Part shown: positions 1 through 12,400 of the stretch, piece by piece | Layout of the letters: the number at the start of each line of letters is the position of its first letter | Position numbering within the stretch: the first letter of the stretch is position 1 | Assembly: GCA_946803715.1 (NCBI GenBank) | Contig: CAMPET010000034.1 | Coordinates: 28,461-46,726 of the forward strand | DNA: 18,266 nucleotides | From: Beroe ovata | Lineage: Eukaryota; Ctenophora; Nuda; Beroida; Beroidae | Reading direction: 5' to 3' | Notes under the pieces: model-generated | The model's database searches: none | What the model was told of the DNA's origin: nothing | Seen by the model: only the letters and a program-made list of their open reading frames with translations | Translations under genes and position numbers: made by a program

Positions 1-214
1 ATCATCGGATTGACGTGAAATTTTGGTTGTCCGAGTTTCTCATGGTCCTTAAGCTATTGTAGAAGTTTCAAGTCAATCGGTCGATCCGTTTGGGAGCTAT
101 CCTCAAATGCTCACTCTAACTGACATGTTTTGGGTCGATAAGGGGTTATGGCGACCATTAACTCAGGAACTGATCATCGGATTGACGTGAAATTTTGGTT
201 GTCCGAGTTTCTAC
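1..214 (-). repeat. 172-base satellite, reverse orientation, truncated by the window edge
   Basis: ATCATCGGATTGACGTG at 1 recurs at 173, giving a 172-base period. The second unit breaks off near 214. The reverse complement matches the monomers at 17439-18266 over their full length with scattered differences. The array evidently continues left of the window. Confidence 0.9.
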
Positions 215-382
215 TTATACACGGCCTTATCATTGCATACAAGTTGCAAGCCTTTTCATAGAATTACCTTCTTGATTCATCTTTTGTTTACCGATGCACT
301 GAGATTGTCAGTCTTATTGTCCACTTATTAATCAACAAAAGCCAGATGAATCATGAATTATCCCATGAAATGTTGATGTGAT
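215..382. other. 5' flank between satellite and first exon
   Basis: A unique AT-rich stretch of about 170 bases. I see no clear TATA box, X-box or upstream exon in it. If ATG 383 is the true start, the promoter and 5' UTR must lie here or in the satellite. Confidence 0.4.
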
Positions 383-463
383 ATGTTATTCTCAGGTGTT
401 ATCGAGAAGTTGAGGAAAGACTTGGGAGAACAACTCAAAAGTAGCAATGACAAATACGACAAG
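383..463 (+). CDS. Exon 1, residues 1-27 (start ambiguous)
   Basis: Either the first coding exon, from ATG 383 (in-frame stop TGA at 374-376, G at -3), or an internal exon starting at 396 after the acceptor ttattctcag. The frame is the same in both cases. It encodes a short charged helix (VIEKLRKDLGEQLKSS) and ends in phase 0 at donor AAG|gttagc (464). Confidence 0.65.
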
Positions 464-3400
464 GTTAGCACGGAGAAGAAACATAGATTTATACCATATA
501 TTGACAGTTGCTTGCCATAGCAACCAATAAGTTGCTATGGCAACCAAGTCTGGGAAAACAGTTGATCGCATCACTTGCTTCAGATGGTCAACTACTATGA
601 CAACGTACTTAGTGAACGGGCATTATTACAGACTGAGATACAGATACAGGTATGAATTGACATTGTTGAATCTGATTTCGTGTCCAATCTCGTCTCGAAT
701 GTTCGTATGGTCTCAGAAGTTTTGGATCATCGGTTGTATCTCGATTCTCAGTAGTTAGTTCCCATTGGTCAATTCTCAATGGCCAATTCTCAAGTGTCAA
801 TCACTGTCGCGTGATAGATGAAATCTGTGAAACATCCTTATGATTGAGACCTATAGCAATTATTAATGTCTTATCCGCGCAGAACGCTGAGCTCATGGAT
901 GACAATACGAGGCTGGAGGCCCTACTGAAGAGACCGAAAAGTGAGGCAGCTCGTGAAGACCAGATTCAAGAATACCGTCACGCTACCAAAGCAAGATATT
1001 CGTCTCTGAGGGGTGAGGCTCTTCGACTTCGGCAGATTCTCATCCCCTTTTGACTTTGTTGATCATATTATTGTGGAAGTACCTATCTGGTCATACCAGC
1101 CATATAAAAGTGGTAATGATACCCATGATTGTAGCCAGATGGGTTATTATAAATAGTTTGATGTTAAAACTCCCCCTCTCTCCCTTGACGGAACTATGCG
1201 TTGCCATGGATACCCAGATAATTCAATTAACCTCGGTACAATTGTTTGTCCCAATCCTCACACACGCACACACACTCTAGGATGTGAACAGTGCTTCGCT
1301 CTTCCCACCCAATTTCTGCATTTTTAATAGTTTGGAATTCGATCCGAGGTATTTTTCCGAAGACGAGAGATTGGATTTCACCCAAGGAGGAGTGAAGAAA
1401 GGGACATACCTAGTTTATCGGTTTTTGTATCACTTGTGACAGAAAGAGTGACTTTTCGACATCTTGATCATCTTTTCGACACCTTGATCATCGCTGTTAA
1501 TGTGTTGTTCAAAGTTTGATAGGATTTGAGGAGGACTAGTTTTCGTCAATAGTTAACACCGATAAACGATATTTGGATTTTTGCTGCACACATTTTGTAG
1601 ATTTGATTTCTTGGTGGTGATAACGCAGCAGAGTGTTATTTTCTACCATGAATCATGTTCAAGCGTTTGGTTGTGAAACACAGAAAGAAACTAGTTGGCA
1701 ATAATACACGTCGAAGTAAGGGAAAAGAAACGTCCATTTTTTCCGAAAACTTATCACCGAAAAGTTTTAGAAATGAAGGGTATGAAAGCCATTTTTCAGC
1801 TCTTTCTTTTTTCAGAATCTCTCCCCCTAGTCCGAAGCATAGACAAAGACCAGCTGATTACACAACTGACCGATGAACTGAATAGAGCGAATGATGAGAA
1901 TTCAAAACTAGACGATAGTCTCAGGTATAAAAACAGTTCTGCAAACTATATGATATTAACCTTTTCATCCTGTCTCGAATAGGGAGTTTGTTGCAGATAA
2001 GCGTTATAAGTCTACAAACACAAGGCAACAATTTAGATAATAATTCAGATAACAAAAAAGCGATCAAAGCATATTAATTTTTTGTTAAAATAAACGTATT
2101 CTTTCCTTGATTGCATTGCGTTTCAGTGAAGTGACAGCCAACTACCGCTCCCACACTGAGTACTTGGAGGGACTGCTGGAGCAGCAGGATCAGGAGAAGA
2201 GCGATATCATCCACGAGATACAGGTGAGATGTGTCGCAGTTGTGTGTGTCGCAGTTGTGTGTGTCGCAGGTGTGTGTGTCGCAGTCGTGTGTCGCAGTCG
2301 TGTGTCGCAGTCGTGTATCGCATGTTGGAGGGGATCAGAGGCAAAAAGTATCAAAGACTCAAAGAGACTTTTGGGGATCTACCTACTAACTTCTAATAGG
2401 AGGACATACCTCACCCAAATCACACGAAACCCGATAGTTGGATACTACTTTGAAGGCGATCATAAGCTATCATTGTGTTAGGTAGCCCCGTCAGTGTCTA
2501 ATATAATAGAGGATCCAGTAAAGGGAGCCGCTCTTTTCATCTTTAGCTAGGTTTGGCTCATGTTGTGATCCCAGTGAAGTCACGACATAGGTTTCACAGC
2601 CATTAGAAGTTAGAGTTTACTTGGCTCCTTCTATTATCTTTTGTCAAAAATAGTTCCTCTGCCCCCCCCCCTTAATTTTTTCATGAAACTCTATCAGTCA
2701 CTTTCACNCCCCCCCTTTTCTTTGAAAATCATGTTAATTTTTTCATGAAACTCTATCAGTCACTTTCACTTAGCCACATGCTCACTGGATTTGCTAAATG
2801 AATTAGTTATTTAGTCGGCTAAATTTTTGTGTCCTAGAGACCTCACACAACACCATTTCTTTCAAATATTATAATGTTGTCCGTTCTAGTTTATGAATCA
2901 AGTTTCAGTTGATTTATGCATCATTTTTATTTGCACCTTTCCCTTCCCTGTCCTTTAGGTAATCTTTATAGACTGGTATATTAGGTGATCAGTACCTACC
3001 TTTATTTCCAGATAAGTGAAGCGTCTTAGTGAAGCGTCTTAGTGAAGCGTCTTAGTGAAGCAGTCTCAATGTATTTGAGCATCACACTCATTTTGATTGA
3101 GATGGGAGTGAATGAAAATGTCTGAATAATTTCCAGGGAAGAATAAAACCGATTATCATGAATGCATAATATTGTGTAATCTTAATAACCCTAATACCAA
3201 TTCCCGAGCATTAGTCATCATTGATGGCCCCTTGGTATTTCACGGAGGTGTGGTTGTACCTATTCTCCAATAATAGGCGCTATGCTAGCCATGTATACCT
3301 ACCCTCGCTTATATTCTCTCTCAATTAGTAGAGATTCCAATATACAGATCTTGTTGTGCTTTGAATTATAATTCATCCGCTAGAGCAAGGGCTGCATAAC

Positions 3401-6400
3401 AGTATAAGGAATGCTTCATTCTTTGTTCATTGTTTTACTCCGATGAGCAGATTCCTTGTTTTTGATCGGAGTTCATAGATCAGAGCTTGCTTAGCCTTTT
3501 AGGACATCTTGCATTAATTGCTATCATATTTCCGATTAGAGGTGAATGAACATGATACAAACCATATCTCCTTGAAGAAGTGATCCTCAGGTACAGCCCA
3601 TCACCCATGATGATACTGCAAGCTACTTGTACCCTTACATGCAATTGAGGAGGTACCAAGAATTTTGAATTAATTCTTTCTCAGGTCAAACTTGAAGACA
3701 GCGAATTCCTTCTGGAGGTATTCAAGCAGAAAAGGGAGAAAGACCCTGTCTTCTTCAAATATCTTATCTCACAAGGTTTATGTGTGTGTTGTCTGTGTGT
3801 TTACTGTATGTGTGTGTGTGTGTGTGCGTGTGTTAACTGTCAAACAAGGAATTCACTCTTCAATGACGATGTATGATTTCACAATTTGCAATCCGCATTC
3901 AACTGAGCTCATTTCCACTCATTTTGAATCACAAAGAATATCTATGTCCTCCACAGGTAAAATGTCAGTGCACGATATGGATAATGAAGAAGAACTGGAA
4001 CTGAAGCTCAAGAAAAAAGTCGAGGAAGTAAGGTAAGCGGTTACTTCGAGATCGGATTTGTGTCAGGTTAGAACAATTGGTGAAATAAGGATAAAAATGA
4101 GGATTTAGGGTTGTGTTGTGAGGATAGCCCACTCTCACGCTCAATAGAACAATCCCAGAGTTCTAGATAAGGAGTTACAAGAGGCAGAAGATCACCGACA
4201 GTCACTGGAGAAACAACTGAAGAAGGAAAAACAAGAAAATAAAGACCTGAGGTTCGAGCAGTCTACTAAATCAACCATTCTATGACAATTCCTCTGACAC
4301 CCTCTCCATATCCAAACTAACCCACCCGAAATCCTATTCTCAGCCAGTCGAACAGTCAGTTCAAGTACGCCAAGGACGCCCTTGACCAGATAGTTCTCGA
4401 GTATTGTAACCCTGGAAACCTCTTCCCAAGGAAACCGGAAACTTTCATGTTCACGGAAGATAAGCTGACCGTTCTTGCCAACACTCTCTACCACAATCAC
4501 ACGGTAAGAACGGGAGTCAGTTCTGTTACACGTCATGTTCCCTGGAATTATGCCTTTGTATGAGGTAAAATGATCCATTTTTATCCTCCAGATGATTAAG
4601 ACTTTGGGTGAGGAAGTGAAGTGGCTGGAAACAGAACTAGATAAACAACAGGAAGATCAAAAGTCCCTGACCATCGAAAATTTGGAGAAAATGGTGGCAA
4701 ATCAGAAAGACCAGATTTCGGACTCGTTCCAAGTAAGTCATAGATTTCAACCTCTGGTTCCATGATATTCTAATTTCGTGGCGAATTGAGAGTTCATGAG
4801 CTTCAATCTCACTAGGATACCATCAAGTACAAGTGTCGTATCCAAGATCTCGAGGATGATTTGAGGAATACGCGGGAAGAACTCCATGAAAAACAGCAAC
4901 AGATCGAGAATTTGCAAGTAGAACGGGCAAACTTCGTAAGTTTGATAGTAGCATCCCTTGACACCACTACAATAAACTATCCCTTGACACCACTTTCTTT
5001 TGACATCACTCCCCACTCGCATCTTGACACCATATTCCCTTGACGCCACATGTCGCTGACACCACACCTCGCCCTCTCAGAGACAGCACATTGATGAGAG
5101 TGACATGAGGTATGCTGATTTGGAAGACGAATTTCACGAGTACAAGAAGGAGGTGGAGGAGGAGAAGAGAAGTCAGAAGGGATCTATGCTCAGGTAAACA
5201 TCGAATTGATAACCGACCTATCGATCTGAGAAAAGTTTTATATTGAATGGGGTAAACTGCCGTGTTTATGGATAGATTTTACTACATCATTGAAGCTAAG
5301 ACAATTTCAGGAACCTGCAGATGCATTCCCAAGTTTGGATCCTCAAGAATAAGGTCAGAAAGTTCGAGAAGCAGAGAGATGAGGCGGTAAAGAGCTGTGA
5401 GATCTTGTCTGAAGAACTGCAAATGGCTCACGACAAACTGGAGGCGGCCAATCTTCAGATGGCCGAGCAAGAGAAGACTTCCAGACGGGTGTCAACCATA
5501 TTGAAACCCGGAGGAGAATTGACTGGGAAAGATGCTATCATTAGAGACCTCAAAGACAACCTGAAACGTCAGAAAACATACAATGATAAGCTGGAGAAGA
5601 AGTTGGATCAGAAGCAGGAAGGGCTAAGGGAACTGGAGGAACAACTCAAAGATCTGACAATTGAACGTGACTCAGTGAAGGAAGAACTACAGCGGACGTT
5701 CTCTAAGATGGATGTTGATGACAACCCTAGTGGCGGAGTCAATGTTGAGATTCTGATTTCCGATCCAGAAGAGAGACTTGTAACCCCGGACTTTTCAGCG
5801 CATGAAGAAAATGTGAACCGTCAGTACAACGAGGTGTTGGAAGAGAATGAAGAGTTGAAATATGAAGTTGATGAGATACGGAGCAAGTTGAAGAAATTCT
5901 CGGCTGAGTTGGAAAGGGAGCGGTTGTATGTGGAAAATGTGGAGTCAAGGTTTGAGCAGGAGTTAGTGAAGAACAAGGAACTCCAAGATAAGATTGAGAA
6001 GTTCCAGAGTAGTAAATTTGACAGTGCTCTTCCCGTCATCCAGGAGTCCTTCGAAGAGTCGTTTTATGAAGGGAATCTTTCAGAAGAACAGATTCAAGAG
6101 CTGCTCGATAAGTTGGACGCTCTGCAGGAAGAATTGAACAAGGAGAAGATGTGGGTGAAGCATCTGGAAGAGCAGAATGATCAACTAAGGATTGATCTGA
6201 GCAGAATCCACTCTGTAGATAAATTCACGGGTGATGAAAAGGATCAACTCTACAAAAAGTACAGTGAGACTGAGGAAATGTTAACAAAAAGACTCCGGGA
6301 CCTTGAAGAGGCTCAAAAAACTATCGATGAGCTTCGTCAGAAGTTGAATGAGTTGAAGGAAAATGAGATGAAGTACAGAGACGATGTAGAGAACGTGAGT

Positions 6401-9400
6401 GAACAGCTGGAGCACTCTTTGATCGAGTTATCTGATCATGAACTCATGATCAATGCCCTGACAGTTGAGAAGACCGATCTTGAGGTTCAGGTTCGGGAAC
6501 TCCGTGATGAGATGAGTGTTCTTATTGATCGGACTGTTTCCCAACAAGAGGACATTATCGAGCTCAAAGAAGAAAATACTGAACTTTGGGCGAAGCTCGG
6601 GAAGATTGAAGAGGAAAGAGAAAAGAGCGAAAGCATGCAGAATAGTCTTGATGTGACCAATGACAGAATCTCCAACCTTGAGCAAGCCTTTGAATGTACC
6701 AAGTCAGAGAATCAGACCTTGAAATCTGAAATCGCAGATTCTCGAGACCAAATAAAGTCACTTAGCGCTGAAAAGGGAGACTTGATTGGTGAACAGGAGC
6801 AGTTGATGACGAAAATAAAGTCTTTTGAGTTTGAAACAGAAAAGTTGACGAAAAAACTGAAAGAAGTGACTGTTCTTGAGGAAAGTTCGAGAGAATTAGT
6901 GTCAGAGCTGAATGGCAAAGTTGAACAACTGATTGCTGAAAAGGAAAGTGTGAACCAAGCAATGAAAGCTAAAGAAGCTGAATTGAGTATCGCTTTGAAG
7001 AAGATGGAGGAGTCAGATATAGATACAAAAGAGTTCAAGGAAAAGTTAGAACAGCTCACAGAACTAGGAACCCTTGTGGAAGATAAGGAAGAAACAATTG
7101 CTCAACTCCAGAACAAAGTTGCTGAATTGGAGAAGTCTCTGGAAAATGAAATGATCATGAACCAGAAGAACCGGAAAGCAATGGATGAAATGCAAGCCGA
7201 GGTGAGGGCATTCAAAGAGGAGAAGCAGCAGATGGAAGCCTTGAAGGTAGAAACGCAGGCTCGTGTTAAGCTTGCAGAAAAGTTGTGTGAAGAGAAAGTA
7301 AAATGTGAGCAGATGATGAATGAACAAAACAGAGCAACTATGACTGAGATGCAGACCGAGGTTCGCAGAGAGAAGGCTGAGCGTGCCGTCCTCCAAACAG
7401 CACTGGCTGATGCAAACAAGACTGTGGAATTGCTCCAAAAGAAGGACGAAGAGAACAAAAGTGAGCTAGAAAAGTTATCCTCTGAGATCAGAGAGCTGAT
7501 GTCAAATACTGAGATTTTCAAACTGCAATCTGTCATGGTGTCAGTTCAAGAAGCTATGCAAGGAATGGAGAAAAGAGATGCTGACAGGATGCAATTGGTT
7601 GATGAGACAATACAGCAAAATAGTTGTGTCCAGTCTGACCTCAAGAAACTAAAGGAGAAGTTAGAAAACTCAACAAGAGCTTACAATGTCACGCTATCTG
7701 AAAAAGAAGCCACAATAGCAGCACTTGAAACTGCTCTTTCAGAAGAAGTGGTCAAAGTGGAAAAACTTCAGCAAGCACATGAAACCCAAGACTCCCAAGT
7801 GAATCAACTGGAGTCACAATCCAGTAAAACAGTTGTGATTGCAAGGACATTGGAGGAGAAGGTCAAAATTCTAGAACAAAGGATTAGCTTCGTCATCAAT
7901 GATGCTGATACTTCTCGACAACAGCTGGATCTGATGGAGGCAGAACTCTCATATGCTCGTGAAAAGGTTGCTCAGTTCGAGGAAGAAACAGAGCTGTCAA
8001 AGAAGGAGCTTGAATCAGTGAAAAGTGAAAACACTGAGCTGAAAAGAGGAGCCAAAGAAGCATCTAAATCAGTAGAAAATCTAACAAAAGAAAATAAGAG
8101 ATTGACTACTGCCAACAAAGCACTTCAGACAGAACTGGACATACAACTCGAAGCCCGTACTCATATCGACACTGTTATTGAGGACAAGGAAAAAGAGTTC
8201 CTAGAAATTGCTGACAAGTATAACTTCGAAATGTCGGAGAGAAATGCTGCTAATAAGGCGATTGATGCCCTCAAAGACGAAAAGACAGAACTTGAAAACT
8301 CTCTCATTGAAGCTAAGAAGAAGCTTGAAATTGAACAGGAGAGCTATAAAAACTATCAGGATGAAGCGAAGGAGACCCTGAATTCTCTCAATTCCGAACT
8401 TAGACAGCGCCTCTTGGATCAAGCATATGCCTTCACTTTGGAGGATGATACTTACGAAGAAGTCAGCCGTGATAGATTGACTTCAAGACCTTCCAAGACC
8501 TCACTTGACTTCAGTGAGACCCTGGAAGAAACGAAGACTTCAGTGACAGCTCTTGCCAAGGCTAATGATAAGCTAAGTTGCCAGATTGAGAAACTTTTGG
8601 CAGAAAAGAACTCTTTCATAAACAAGTCGAATGAGGAGTCAAGCAATTTGAAAGAACTGAAAAAGAGGATGAGTATAGCTGTTGCTCTGAATGAAAAACT
8701 TGAGGCAGCAACGAAAAGTCTCCAGGTTGAATTGATAGAGAAAGACGTTACAATCGAAACATTGGAAGAAAACTTGATTGCGGTCAGGAGGGAGGGTGAG
8801 AATGCTATTGTTGCTGCGTTGAAGAAAACATCTTCACAGGAGGACAAATCAACTCTTACCAACCTCCATGACCTCAAACATCGTTGTTTCATGGTCATTC
8901 CATCGGACCCTGCTCGTGAGATTCTGCACATGTTTGTGAGTCAATATCAGGACAACTTGTGTAGCAATTGCTATGCTCGGATAACCACCCTTGGGTCACG
9001 ACCCTCGTCACCAAGGAAACCAAGTCCTGCTACCACACCAAGGACCACGCCCAGGCAGAAGAGAAGGAGTGGTGGTGGAACAAGTGATATCATTGTTCAA
9101 ACTGATACCACCATTAACCCCTTCAGCTCTGATTCTGCATACAGTTCAACGATATCAATGCAAACGGACCAAGTCAGAGATCAGGGCTTGGAAAAGTTGA
9201 AAATGAAAACAAATCAGCTCTCGAACGATCTGGCTGACAGCAAGAAATCAGAGAAAGAGTTGGAGTTGGCTCTTCAATACCAACTCAAGATTGGTGGAGA
9301 GTTGCAGAAGAAAGTGGGGAAGATGGAAATTAGGGAGAGGTGTCTGCTGGATCAGATTTCAGAGTTGAAGGAGGTTGAGGCAGAGGCCGGGAAAAAGGAG

Positions 9401-12400
9401 GAGTTGTATTCGAAACTTGTGGGAAAGTATCGAGGTAAGCCTTTTCTTTAATATCTGACATGATGTAGGTAGGTACCTCCAGGGTAGGTAGGAATGTCTA
9501 ATCAGATATTTCCTCGGCTTTTTTTGCATGGCTTTAGTGAGTCATGGCTCATGATACCTATCTTGATTACCTAATATCCTCTCGGCAGCTCTCAAAGAAG
9601 AACTGCTGTGTTCTACTGATCTCACTGAGAAGTTGGAACACGAGTTAGCACTCATGAGGAAAAGACACGGAACTTTACCCATTGGAACGTGAGTAGATGA
9701 AGAGTTTTTCTGAATGTGTTGAATCTAAAATGGTTGTTTTTGACACAAATCGTACTGTTGATTTGAGGCAAAATTATTGTCCAGGGACCGGGCAGTCTGC
9801 TTCCTTCATTACACTGACATCTACAATGACTTATTCGACGTAAAGATTTTGTCCATTTTTATTCGAATGCCACCATTTCAGTTAATTTTTGGACGCTGAA
9901 TCGATTCCCGGTCGAATTTTGGCCCTATCTCGCTTCCCTGAGCAGCTATTCGCCATGAGATCTCATGAGACTTCAATCCTCACATCTGAGAATGAATTGC
10001 AATTTCCAACCTTTTCCCGATGAGCTAGCTCGAAAATTCCTGCAGATTCGGATTCAACGTCAAAAAATAGCTCAGGAATACCTGATTCTAGCATGTTTTC
10101 TATGAAATTATTTTTGGTGCCCAGTGTGTCCCATTGATTTTCGCGTTTTTGTAGTGCTTGCTTCCCAGGGGAGAGAAATCGTCATTTGGGCGTGGTTTCA
10201 CGGCTAGTATGAACTATACATGATCGTAACGAAGATTGATATTTGTAGTGGGATAGTAGGAGAGATGATTTGGTGGAAAATTAGTGTCGTAAGTGCCGGT
10301 AAAGACTTCATTAGAGTCCTTCGAAAATGAAGTAAAAAAGTGTGGAGTCACTCACTTCATTTTCTATCGATACTCTGATCAGAAATTCGAAGAAATTTTT
10401 TGTCCCACATGCAAGCAAATACCATGGATTCCTATGTATTTTTGGACGCTGAATCGATTCCCGATCGAATTTCGGCCCTATCTTGCTTCCCTGAGGAGCT
10501 GTATATCATGTGACTCATAACTTCATGTCTGAGAAGAAATAAGAATTTTCCCCAATTTCCCAATCAGCTAGCTCTCTAATTCTTTCAGATTCGAATTCTA
10601 CGTCAAAAAATAGGCCAGAAACACTATTTTTCAGTATGTCACGTGCAGAACTGATTTTGGCCTATTTGTGTGTCCCATTGATTTTCGCGTTTTTGTACTG
10701 TTTGCTTCCCAAGGGAGAGAAATCGTCATTTGGGCGTGGTTTCACGGCGAGTATGAACTATACATGATCGTAACGAGGATTGATATTTGTAGTGTGAGAG
10801 TAGGAGAGATGATTTGGTGGAAAATTAGTGTCGTAAGTGCCGGTAAAGACTTCATTAGAGACCTTCGAAAATGAAGTAAAAAAGTGTGGAGTCACTCACT
10901 TCATTTTTTATCGATACTCCGATCAGAAATTCGAAGAAATTTTTTTGTCGCACATGCAAGCAAAGACCATGAATTCCCATGTATTTTTGGACGCTGAATC
11001 GATTCCCGATCGAATTTCGGCCCTATCTTGCTTCCCTGAGGAGCTGTATATCATGTGACTCATAACTTCATGTCTGAGAAGAAATAAGAATTTTCCCCAA
11101 TTTCCCAATCAGCTAGCTCTCTAATTCTTTCAGATTCGAATTCTACGTCAAAAAATAGGCCAGAAACACTATTTTTCAGTATGTCACGTGCAGAACTGAT
11201 TTTGGCCTATTTGTGTGTCCCATTGATTTTCGCGTTTTTGTGCTGTTTGCTTCCCAGGGGAGAGAAATCGTCATTTGGGCGTGGTTTCACGGCGAGTATG
11301 AACTATACATGATCGCAACGAGGGTGGATATTTGTAGTGTGATAGTAGGAGAGATGATTTGGTGGAAAATTAGTGTCGTAAGTGCCGGTAAAGACTTCAT
11401 TAGAGACCTTCGAAAATGAAGTAAAAATGTGTGGAGTCACTCACTTCATTTTTTATCGATACTTCGATCAGAAATTCGAAGAAATTTTTTCTTCGCACAT
11501 GCAAGCAAAGACCATGAATTCCCATGTATTTTTGGACGCTGAATCGATTCCCGATCGAATTTCGGCCCTATATTGCTCGCCTGAGGCGTAATCTTTGATG
11601 CGGCAAAATCTTGACGTCTATTATTGCGAATATCGTGACGATCAATAATATACATCTTGATTCCAACAGCTAACTAAAAATAATCCCTATTTCCTCTCCA
11701 GAAGCACACCCGAAGACATCACTCCCCCCACTCTCAACGAATGTTCCCTCTACCTGAGTCCGGTTGTCATGGGAACCGGTGGGAGTAAGATTGTGTGTGA
11801 CAGACAGATTGACACCATGAGTCCACTCCTGCTTACCTGGGCTGATGTTGAAACACAGACTGATAGACCACCCCCTGACGATTCAGCTGGACAAGATCTG
11901 CTGGATGAAATCAAGAATTGTACAGAAAAGGTGAGTTCAATTCCAATAGATAATGTTTTTGGGTTACCACGGTAACGGCGTCTGTGAAATCATATTCCAA
12001 TGGGTTTCATTGTTGATTTCTCCAGACATAATTTTATTCTTGACTCAGGTCATAGGTATTAGGTACTTCACCTTAAATATTCATGTATTAAGTTTCGTAA
12101 TAATATGACCCAACTCGGTGAACACTGTTTCGAGACCACTCTTCTCATTCCTTACCCTGTTTTCTCGCGTCAACTGTGATTTTGTTGATCATGATATGAT
12201 CCCATATTTGGAAATCTGAAACCTATGGACTCAGTAGGCTCATTTCGAGATCAGGTTTCTGACCGAAACTTGCACACATCTCAATTATCCTGAGATCTGT
12301 TAGGTATTGAGATGGTTGATTTGATCATACCCCCTGACTTATGCCCTCATCAGTTATCATTTTCCGCGCTATTGTATCCGATAATCATCTTACAATCCAC

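Larger units (their letters stand above)
2224..3684. other. Intron 5 (1,461 bases): no gene, several tandem repeats
   Basis: From left to right: GTGTCGCAG minisatellite, duplicated 36-base block with poly-C and an N, and a 13-base tandem repeat at 3015-3066. The rest is unremarkable AT-rich sequence. I see no coding or structured RNA signal. Confidence 0.75.

Noticed and set aside
1655-1876. Overlapping ORFs in intron 3 as an alternative first exon
   Set aside because: Only the part after the acceptor at 1815 has coiled-coil character; the upstream part crosses a pyrimidine tract and has no coding bias.
6428-8931. Several minus-strand ORFs of 65-159 residues
   Set aside because: They are antisense shadows of exon 13; Ser/Phe/Leu-rich translations are what complemented Glu/Lys/Leu codons produce.
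9885-11587. 545-base array as a transposable element
   Set aside because: No terminal inverted or long terminal repeats, target-site duplications or enzyme-coding frame could be seen.
10668-11591. Paired short ORFs (68-73 residues) repeated in units 2 and 3 of the 545-base array, possible small genes
   Set aside because: They lie inside a sense intron, the first unit has an in-frame TAG in the first ORF, the second ORF is frameshifted there, and differences between units 2 and 3 change amino acids at least as often as not. They repeat only because the DNA repeats.
11809-11817. TTGACACCA in exon 15 as part of the intronic motif family
   Set aside because: A single copy within coding sequence with no neighbours at the usual spacing; likely coincidence.
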